Positions 56,815 through 64,000 of a DNA stretch of 64,000 nt are shown in pieces. This stretch comes from DATFDN01 sp963762525 (lineage in GTDB: Bacteria > Pseudomonadota > Alphaproteobacteria > Acetobacterales > Acetobacteraceae): positions 186,001 to 250,000 of the forward strand of contig CAVXKT010000005.1 of assembly GCA_963762525.1 (NCBI GenBank), in the 5' to 3' direction. Within the stretch, counting starts at the first letter, position 1. Each line of letters opens with the position of its first letter. A program made the translations under genes and the position numbers. Under the pieces are notes generated by a model. That model was not told the DNA's origin, ran no database searches, and saw only the letters and a program-made list of their open reading frames with translations.

Positions 56815-58196
56815 GCTTGCGCAAGCTCCATCTCGAGGGTTCCGGAAAGGGAATTGGGGAGGGCTTCGACGATATGCACCGGCTGCTCGGTGCCGATCAG
56901 GCTTGCCGGGCCGCGAACGTGAACCGGCTGCAACCAAGGCGAGCGGCCCGCGATCTGGCCCGGATACCGCCCGGGCGAGGTGAACAGCACCGGCAGGCTC
57001 TGTCCGACCCGGTCTTGCCCGAAACGCGCCTGCTGTTCCCGCAGCAGCGCCTGCAACACCTGCAAGCGGCGGTCCTTCTCGGCTTCCGGCACCTGACCGG
57101 GCGCCGCAGCGGCCGGCGTGCCCGGCCGGGGCGAATACTTGAAGCTGTATGCCTGGGCGAAGCCGACCGCGCGCACCAGGGCCAATGTCGCGGCGAAATC
57201 GGCCTCGGTCTCGCCGGGATGGCCGACGATGAAGTCCGATGACAGCGCGATGTCGGGCCGGGCGGCGCGCAAGCGGGCGACGATCGCGAGGTAATCGGCG
57301 GCCCGGTGGCGGCGGTTCATCGCCGCCAGCACCCGGTCCGAGCCCGACTGCACCGGCAAATGCAGGAACGGCATCAGCGACGGGATGGCGCCGTGCGCCG
57401 CGATCAGCGCCGTATCCATGTCGCGCGGGTGAGAGGTCGCGTAGCGCAGGCGCAGCAGGTCCGGAATCTCGGCCAGCGCGAACAGCAGCCCCGCCAGCCC
57501 GTCGGCGCCCTCGCCATGCCAGGCATTGACGTTCTGGCCGAGCAGCGTGATCTCGCGCGCGCCTTGGCCCACCAGCCGGCGCGCCTCCGCCAGCACCGCC
57601 GTCGCCGGGCGGCTCTGCTCGGCGCCGCGCGTGTACGGCACGACGCAAAAGCTGCAAAACTTGTCGCACCCCTCCTGGACCGAAAGGAACGCCGTCACCC
57701 CCGGCGGCGTCGCGGCATCGGGCAGGAAATCGAACTTCGCCTCGGGCGGAAACTCGGTGTCGATGACCCCCTGCCGGGTCCCGGCAGGAACCCGGGCGGC
57801 GCGGGCGACCATCTCCGGCAACCGGTGGTAGGTCTGCGGGCCGAGCACGATGTCGACAAACGGCGCGCGGGCGAAAATCTCCTCGCCCTCGGCCTGGGCG
57901 ACGCAGCCCGCCACCGCCAGGATCATGCGCCCGCCGGCCTCGGCCTTCGCCGCCTGCAGCCGGCGCAGCCGGCCCAGCTCCGAAAACACCTTCTCGGCCG
58001 CCTTGTCGCGAATATGGCAGGTGTTGAGAATTACCATGTCGGCGCCGTCCGGCACCGGGCTCGGCGCGTAGCCGATCGGGGCGAGTACGTCGGCCATGCG
58101 GGCGCTGTCGTACACGTTCATCTGGCAGCCCCAGGTGATGACGTGCAGACGTTTCGGGGAAACAAGGGCGGGTGAGGGGATGCCGTTAGCCTCCAA
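56811..58196 (-). CDS. miaB: tRNA-2-methylthio-N6-dimethylallyladenosine synthase
   Basis: Radical-SAM methylthiotransferase for A37 of tRNAs reading UNN codons. It has 461 residues. The N-terminal UPF0004 domain has cysteines in TWGCQMN, LNTCHIRDKA and AVAGCVAQAEGE. The radical SAM cluster is GCDKFCSFCVVPYTRGAEQS (CxxxCxxC). A TRAM domain, LPVLFTSPGRYPGQIAGRSP, ends the protein. It is first in the miaB-phoH-ybeY-corC unit. Confidence 0.96.
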   Translation of the reverse strand: MEANGIPSPALVSPKRLHVITWGCQMNVYDSARMADVLAPIGYAPSPVPDGADMVILNTCHIRDKAAEKVFSELGRLRRLQAAKAEAGGRMILAVAGCVAQAEGEEIFARAPFVDIVLGPQTYHRLPEMVARAARVPAGTRQGVIDTEFPPEAKFDFLPDAATPPGVTAFLSVQEGCDKFCSFCVVPYTRGAEQSRPATAVLAEARRLVGQGAREITLLGQNVNAWHGEGADGLAGLLFALAEIPDLLRLRYATSHPRDMDTALIAAHGAIPSLMPFLHLPVQSGSDRVLAAMNRRHRAADYLAIVARLRAARPDIALSSDFIVGHPGETEADFAATLALVRAVGFAQAYSFKYSPRPGTPAAAAPGQVPEAEKDRRLQVLQALLREQQARFGQDRVGQSLPVLFTSPGRYPGQIAGRSPWLQPVHVRGPASLIGTEQPVHIVEALPNSLSGTLEMELAQA

Positions 58197-58204
58197 CGGG
58201 TCGA

Positions 58205-58282
58205 TCAGATCAACGTTTTGCCGGCCCTATCGTCCGGGGCCACGGCCGCCGCGAGCAGCGCATCATACACTTCCGTGAACAT
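58205..58282 (-). CDS. small ORF or remnant upstream of miaB
   Basis: Reads MFTEVYDALLAAAVAPDDRA followed by GKTLI and a stop. A GTG at 58291 (VTTMFTEV) could extend it. The start resembles the N-terminus of small coiled-coil (DUF1640-like) proteins, so it may be the truncated front of such a gene. Evidence is weak; it could be chance. Confidence 0.3.
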   Translation of the reverse strand: MFTEVYDALLAAAVAPDDRAGKTLI

Positions 58283-58347
58283 CGTCGTCACGTGGTGTTC
58301 TTCCTTAGACCCGTCAAACTATTCTGCCCGCACATGGCGGCGATTTG

Positions 58348-59280
58348 TCAACCGCCAAGTCGGGCCGGGACCGGCGCCGCCGCAGCCGTCGCCGTAGCCG
58401 GGTCGGGTTCCACCCGGTTCTGCCGCAGCCGGGCGGCGCCGTCGGCCACCACCGTCCACACCGCGCGGCTCAATGCCTTGCGGTCGGCGAAAGCGGCGGG
58501 ATCGATCGGCGGATGCAGCAGCACGGTCGCGCGCAAGCCGCCATGCCGCGCCAGTCGCCAATAGTGCGAGGCGATGTCCATATCCCCGTACCAGGCGAAC
58601 AGTGCCCGCGTGGTGTGCCCGGCGGGCAAGCCGTCGAGCCGGTCATAGACCACCGACACCGGTTGCACACGGGGCGGCGTCTCCCCCCCGGCCAGCGCCA
58701 GGAAGGAGGGCCGGAACAGCATCACCCGCGATCCGTCCGAGGTGGTCCCCTCGGGGAACAGGATCAGGTTGTCGCCGTTCGCCAACACGCCCTGCATCGC
58801 CGCGATCTCGCGCGCGGTGGAACCGCGCTGGCGGGTGACGAACACGGTCCGCCCGAGCCGGGCCACCGTTCCGATCAGCGGCCAACTTGCGATTTCGCTT
58901 TTGGCGACGAAGCAGCCCGGCAGCACCGAGCCCAGCACGGGAATGTCGAGCCAGGAGCTGTGATTGGACACGAACAGCACCGGACGATCTTCGGCAACCG
59001 CCGGCGTGCCGACGACCCGAAGCCGCATGCCCAGGGAAGCGGCGACCCCGCCCCAATAGAGCCGCGCGAACCGAATCTTCGCCCTGCCCGGCAGCAGCAG
59101 CAGCAAGCTCTGCACCAGCATCGCGCCGAGCGTCAGCACCGCCAGGCACAGCAGCCGGCGAATTGCCCGCGCGTCGCCGGCTCGGGTTCGAGCGGTCGCC
59201 GAGTCGAGCCACGGCCGCACCTCCCGGGCGTCGTCGAGATGATCGTCGATGCGGCGGAGGCGGAGGGACGTGTCACTCAT
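58348..59280 (-). CDS. plsC: 1-acyl-sn-glycerol-3-phosphate acyltransferase
   Basis: Lysophosphatidate acyltransferase of 310 residues. A membrane helix, LLCLAVLTLGAMLVQSLLLL, precedes the catalytic NHSSWLD motif (NHxxxxD) in VLFVSNHSSWLDIPVLGSVL. The acceptor-binding FPEGTTSDGSRVMLF follows. The C-terminal end is Ala/Pro-rich. It is divergent from tamA. Family assignment is firm; the alternative is a lysophospholipid acyltransferase such as OlsA. Confidence 0.9.
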   Translation of the reverse strand: MSDTSLRLRRIDDHLDDAREVRPWLDSATARTRAGDARAIRRLLCLAVLTLGAMLVQSLLLLLPGRAKIRFARLYWGGVAASLGMRLRVVGTPAVAEDRPVLFVSNHSSWLDIPVLGSVLPGCFVAKSEIASWPLIGTVARLGRTVFVTRQRGSTAREIAAMQGVLANGDNLILFPEGTTSDGSRVMLFRPSFLALAGGETPPRVQPVSVVYDRLDGLPAGHTTRALFAWYGDMDIASHYWRLARHGGLRATVLLHPPIDPAAFADRKALSRAVWTVVADGAARLRQNRVEPDPATATAAAAPVPARLGG

Positions 59281-59375
59281 GGCGATCCTCTAGCGCCGGG
59301 GTATGTCGGAAGGATGGCGCAGCCGTGACCGTTCGGCTGTGTCCCACATCACAACCGGGCGGTATGAAGGGGCGG

Positions 59376-61227
59376 ATGTCGCGCGACAAACTCCTGGCAA
59401 GCGGACGCGCCGCGCTGCTCGTGACCACCCTGCTCGGTCCCGGCGCCTTGGCCGCCGATCCCGAGCCGTACACGGTGGAGATCGCCAAAACCCCTGGATT
59501 CGGCGCTGAATGCGGCGATCAGCGGATCGTCGGAGCTGGAGTCGTTGCGCACCAAGGCGCCGGTCGGCCCGTTCGCGCTGCTCGCGCGCGCCCGGCAGGA
59601 CGGCGACCGGTTCCTGACGGCGCTGCGCAGCGAGGGCTACTACAAGGGCGCCGTCACGATCACCATCGACGGCCGCCCTCTGGATGCGCCCGGCCTGGTG
59701 GACATGCTGCAAGCCGCCCCCGCCAACCCGCCGGCGAAGGTCGCGGTCGCGGTCACGACCGGCCCGCAATTCCGCATCCGCGAAGTCAATCTGACCGGCC
59801 AGGTGCCGCCGGGTCTGGGCGCCCGGGCCGGAATCGGCCGGGGGGCGCTGGCGCCCGGCGCCCCGGCGCTCGCCGCGCAGGTCGTGGCGGGTCGGGACAA
59901 GCTACTCTCCACGCTGCGCGACAACGGTTATGCGCTGGCGACGGTGGATCTCGAGCCGGCGACGTTGTTCCTGCCCCAAAATGCGATGGTCATCACCTAC
60001 CGGGTGCGGAGCGGTCCCAGGGTTGATCTCGGCCCGATCCGTTTTCAGGGGCTCGACGGCGTGAACGAGTCGTTCGTGCGCCGCCGGCTTCTGGTGCATC
60101 AGGGCGAATTATTCAGCGCCGGCGCGCTCGATAAGGCGCGTACCGACCTCGCGAAAGTGCCCATCTTCGCTTCGGTCCTGGCGGTGCCGGCGACGCAGCT
60201 TGATGCCGCCGGCCAGCTGCCGATCACCTTCTATACCGCCGAGCGGCCCGGGCACGCGGTCGATGTCGGCGTCTCCTACGCGACCGATCTGGGCCTCGGG
60301 CTCACCGCCGGCTGGCATGACCGCAATCTGTTCGGCAACGCCGAGCAGCTCAACTTGACGGCGGCGTTCCAAGCCGGCGGCACCGCCGAACTGCGGCCGG
60401 GCTACAAGGTGAATGCCGAATTCATCAAGCCGGATTTTCTGGCCCGCGATCAGTCGCTGGACCTCAATCTCGGCGCGGTGAAGCGAAGCCTCATCGCCTA
60501 TGATCAGAAGGCGGTGCTGGAGTCCGCGGCCATCGAGCGCGTGCTTTCGGAACACTGGCGCGCCAGCATCGGCGTCTCGGGCGAGCAGGAGCTGATAACG
60601 CAAGAGGGCGTGTCACGGCGATACAATTTGCTCGGCCTTCCGCTCACGCTGAAATACGACAACACGAATGATCTGCTGAACCCCACCAACGGCATCCGCG
60701 CCGGCTTGCTGGTGACGCCCGAACAGTCGCTCACCGGAACGCCGGCGACCTTCATTCTGGGTCAGCTCTCCGGCTCGACCTATCTCAATCTCAGCGGCAA
60801 CGGGCGGAGCGTGCTGGCGCTGCGCGGACTGCTCGGCCAGGCGTTCGGTGCCCACACCTTCGCCCTGCCGCCGGATCAGCGTTTCTACGCCGGCGGCAGC
60901 GGCACGGTACGCGGCTATCGCTATCAATCCGTCGGCCCGCAATTCGCCGACGGCAAGCCCGCCGGCGGCACGCAAATCACCGCCGGTACGATCGAGTTTC
61001 GTCAACGCCTGTTCCAGAGCTTCGGCTTCAGCCTGTTCACCGACGCCGCCGAGGTGACGGGCGGCGGCTTTGCCGGCACTTCGGGCAAATACGCCGTCGG
61101 CGCCGGCGCCGGCGTGTTCTATTACACCCCGATCGGGCCGATCCGTCTGGAGGGTGCGGTGCCGCTGGTGCGGGTGCCGAACAGCGGCAGTTTCGAGATT
61201 TACGTCGGGTTGGGGCAGGCGTTTTGA
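59376..61227 (+). CDS. tamA: TamA-type outer-membrane assembly protein, frameshifted
   Basis: Omp85-family barrel of the translocation and assembly module. A signal peptide follows ATG 59376 (MSRDKLLASGRAALLVTTLL). Three POTRA-like domains follow (TVEIAKTP... GYYKGAVTITIDGRPLDAP; RIREVNLTGQVPP; GPIRFQGLDGVNESFVRRRL). The C-terminal barrel ends with the conserved GGSGTVRGYRYQSVGPQF (Omp85 R-GY motif) and IGPIRLEGAVPLVRV. The final residue is Phe, as in outer-membrane barrels. An indel near 59500 breaks the signal/POTRA region. tamB starts at the TGATG overlap. Confidence 0.92.
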
Positions 61228-64000
61228 TGGGCGTGGGAATCTCCCTCTCCGCCCCCGGGGGCGGAGAGGGGCGGGGAGAGGTGGGGGCACGCAGTGACGA
61301 AGCTGCCGACGCGGGCGATGACCGTCGCGCCAGCCGGCTCCGGAGCAACGAATTGATTGTGCAACGGTTGCCTCGCGATCGCGGGTGTCCCCCACCTCTC
61401 CCCAACCCTCTCCGCCCCCGGAGAGGGGGCATTCTCGCCGTTCTCGCCACGCTGCTGGCCCTTCTCGCTCCCGTGCGCGCACACGCGGCATTGCTCGACC
61501 GGCTGCTGCCATGGGTCAGCAGCTCCATCCGCACCACCGGGCTTTCGATCCATTGGGGCGGCACGTTGACCGCCGACAAAATCGAGTTGCTCGACACCGC
61601 CGGCGCCTATGCCACCTTCGACGGCGTGAAGATCGTCTGGTCGCCGCTGGCGCTCATTCACGGCAACATCATGATCGATAGCTTGAGCGCCGATGCGGGC
61701 GATGTGGCACGCCTCCCGGCGAGTTCGGGCAAGTCGTCGGGCGGCGGCCTGCCGAGCAAGCTGGAGGTGAAGGCGCTCGCCGTATCGCGTCTCACATTAG
61801 AGAAGCCGCTCGCCGGCACGGCCGCGACCCTGCACATCACCGGGTCGGGCGCGCGCAACGGCGCGAACGACATGCACGCGACCCTGACGGCCGAGCGTTT
61901 GGACGGCGGCGGCACCTATGACGCGAAGGCGAGCCTCACCGCCTCCGGCTTGGATGTCGATGTGAGCGCGAAGGAACCGGCCGGCGGCCTGATCGAGACC
62001 GCCGCCGGGTTGCCCGATCTGGGCGGGATCGATCTGACCGCCGCCGTCACCGGACCCGAAATCGCGCTGGCGACGCAAGTGAGCCTCGCGGCCGGCAAGT
62101 TGACGGCGGCGGTGAAGGGGCAGGTGGACTTGCCCGGCCGCACCCTGGCGCTGCAAGCGAGCGCCAATGCGCCGGCGATGGCGCCGCGTCCCGACGTTTC
62201 CTGGCAGTCGGTCGCGCTCAGTGCCGACATCCACGGCCCCTTCGCCACGCCGGACGTGAAGGCGGCGCTGCACGCCACCGGGCTGCACGCCGCCGGCGGC
62301 GGGGCCGATGCCGTGACGCTCGATGGCAACGGCAATGCGGGCGATGTGCGCCTGAGCGGGCAGCTCGACGGCGTCACCGTCCCGGGCAAGCAGCCCGACC
62401 TCCTCGCCGCCGCGCCGCTGCGGCTCGAAGCCGAGGCCAAGCTGTCCGAACCGGGCCGGCCGGTGACGTTCGCGCTTCACCATCCGCTTCTGGAGGCGAG
62501 CGGGACGGCGCAGCTCGACACCGAGCAGGGGCGGCTGGACGTGACCCTTCCCGACCTCGCCCCGCTGGCCGCCGATGCCGGCGAGGACATCGCCGGCCGC
62601 GCCGCCCTGCATCTGACGCGCCGCTCGCGACCGGCAAGGCGTTCTGGCTCTCGATCTGAACGCAATGCTCGGGATCACCGGCGGCAAGGCGCCGGTTCCG
62701 GCGCTGGTCGGAGCCGACGCGACCATCGCGGCGGCGGCGCGGGTGCAAGGCGAACTCGGTGAGCTTGTCGCGGCTGGCGGTCAACGGGCAGGACATCTCG
62801 CTATCGGCTTCCGGCGCGCTCTCGACGGCGGCGGTCGATCTCAGCTTCGCCGCGGCGCTGCCAAATCTCGCTCCCGTCGATCCTCGTCTGGCCGGCAAGC
62901 TCAGCGCGGATGGGCACGTTTCGGGTCCGGCCGGCAATCTCGCGCTCGCCGTGACGCTCGCGGGCGAGGTGAGCACCAGCGGTCAGTCCTCCGGCCCGTT
63001 CACCGCCCATCTGGACGCGCGCGGCTTGCCGAACGCGCCCGACGGCACGCTGACCGCCTCCGGTGCATTGCTGGGAGCGCCCGTGAACATCGCCCTCGCC
63101 GGGGGTCGAACGGTGAGCGGGCTCGCGGTGCGGATCGAGCGCGCCGACTGGAAGAGCCTCACCGCCGCCGGCGATGTCGCGTTGCCGACCGGCGCTACCC
63201 TGCCGCAAGGCCAAATCAAGCTGACGATCGGCGATTTGTCCGATTTCGCGCCGCTGCTCGGACGTCCGCTTACCGGCAGCGTGGCGGCAAACCTGGATGC
63301 CACGGCGGCGGCTTGGCGCCTGGACGCAACGGCGACCGATGCCGGGGCGCCGGGCACCGCCGCCATCGGCCGGGCGGCGCTTCTGCTCACGTTGGATCAT
63401 CCCGACAATGATCCGGCGATCGATGGCGAGCTTAGCGTCGATGGGCTGAAGACCGGGAAAGTCTCCGGTTCCGCCCGTGCTTCCGCCACCGGCCCGGCGA
63501 ACGCCCTGGCGGTCAAGCTCTCCACCGACCTCACTGATCTCGCGGGCGCGCCCGCCCGCGCGACGGCGGATGCCACGGCGGATGTGCCGGGCAAGCAGAT
63601 TAACCTCGCGGCCTTCAATGCCGCCTGGAAGGGCCAGAACATCCGCTTGCTCGCGCCGGTGCGGATCGGCTTCGCGCAAGGCGTGGACCTGGGCGACCTT
63701 CGGCTCGGGCTTCAGCAGGCGGTGATCGAGGTCAACGGCCGCATTGGCCAGACGCTCGATCTCACCGCCCGGGCGCGCGACGTGCCGGCGAGCCTGGCCG
63801 CGTTGGTCTCACCCGGCCTCGCGTTGTCGGGAACGCTGAACGCCGAGGCCAAACTGGCCGGCACCTCGGCCGCGCCGACCGGCACCGTGCGCGCCCGCGC
63901 GACCGGTCTGCGGCTCGACACGGCGAAGCTGCGCGAACTGCCGCCCGCCGATCTGACCGCGGCGGTGGACCTCCACGGCGAGACCGCGCACCTCGATCTG
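61227..64000 (+). CDS. tamB: TamB-type translocation/assembly module protein, 5' part, two frameshifts
   Basis: Large periplasm-spanning protein that partners TamA and is linked to lipid transport to the outer membrane; it continues past the window end. The anchor is GGILAVLATLLALLAPVRAH, then LLDRLLPWVSSSIRTTGLSI and KIELLDTAGAYATFDGVKIV, the AsmA-like start. Long stretches of repeated beta-strands follow. Frame changes near 62630 and 62770 are needed. The ATG at 61227 overlaps the tamA stop, but a palindromic repeat occupies about the first 70 codons, so the natural N-terminus is altered or lies further in. Confidence 0.88.
61241..61430. repeat. 190-bp palindromic GC-rich repeat (REP-doublet-like)
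   Basis: Inverted arms of about 32 bases, one containing GGGGCGGAGAGGGGCGGGGA and the other CCCCAACCCTCTCCGCCCC, differ at few positions and are separated by about 100 bases. Each arm is itself near a shorter CTCCGCCCCCGG palindrome. It has inserted at the tamA-tamB junction, inside the translated start of tamB. Confidence 0.8.

Overview
The window is high-GC DNA from an alphaproteobacterium, most likely of the Rhodospirillales/Acetobacteraceae type. The evidence is the gene orders (rpsA-ihfB-lapA-trpF, miaB-phoH-ybeY-corC, an LpoA-like lipoprotein divergent from rsmI, tamA-tamB) together with a bactofilin and a class II DAHP synthase. This placement rests on gene content and order only. About thirty conserved genes, including essential ones (rpsA, ihfB, pyrF, purH), carry single-base frameshifts that realign perfectly in the next frame. 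These look like sequencing or assembly indels rather than real decay, so I give full-span coordinates and note where the frame changes.

Layout. 1-4.5 kb: MFS transporter end, ferritin-like protein, LpoA-like lipoprotein, rsmI, DUF29 protein. 4.5-14.6 kb: one long minus-strand operon. It begins with a UGSC-family selenoprotein (in-frame TGA in the U-G-S-C motif, followed by a bSECIS-like hairpin) and two paralogous partner proteins. A complete polyamine/opine-type ABC importer follows, then four redox genes resembling opine/sarcosine/HcnABC-type amine oxidases. A divergent SDR dehydrogenase starts 107 bases away. 15.4-27.6 kb: glycosyltransferase, DedA, nicotinate phosphoribosyltransferase, DAHP synthase, glutathione reductase, PfkB kinase, bactofilin, a lipoprotein, Rid protein, GNAT protein, mercaptopyruvate sulfurtransferase and cystathionine beta-lyase.

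27.6-32.5 kb is accessory: an XRE regulator, a VapBC pair with a palindromic operator candidate, and three unrecognised genes, two of which share a domain. 32.5-49 kb: cyclase, PBP1A, 2-hydroxyacid dehydrogenase, tRNA-Leu(UAA), DUF1244, SGNH hydrolase, LLM oxidoreductase, DUF488, purH, L,D-transpeptidase, ribA, an OmpR-type regulator followed by a 33-bp periodic repeat array, methyltransferases, pyrF, two tiny genes and a hybrid sensor kinase with a convergent response regulator.

49-64 kb is core: trpF, lapA, ihfB, sppA, rpsA, corC, ybeY, phoH, miaB, plsC, tamA and the start of tamB. A palindromic repeat has been inserted at the tamA/tamB junction.

The most interesting system is the selenoprotein operon at 4.5-14.6 kb. 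It links a redox Sec-x-x-Cys protein of unknown function to import and flavin-dependent oxidation of a small amine, opine or amino-acid derivative.
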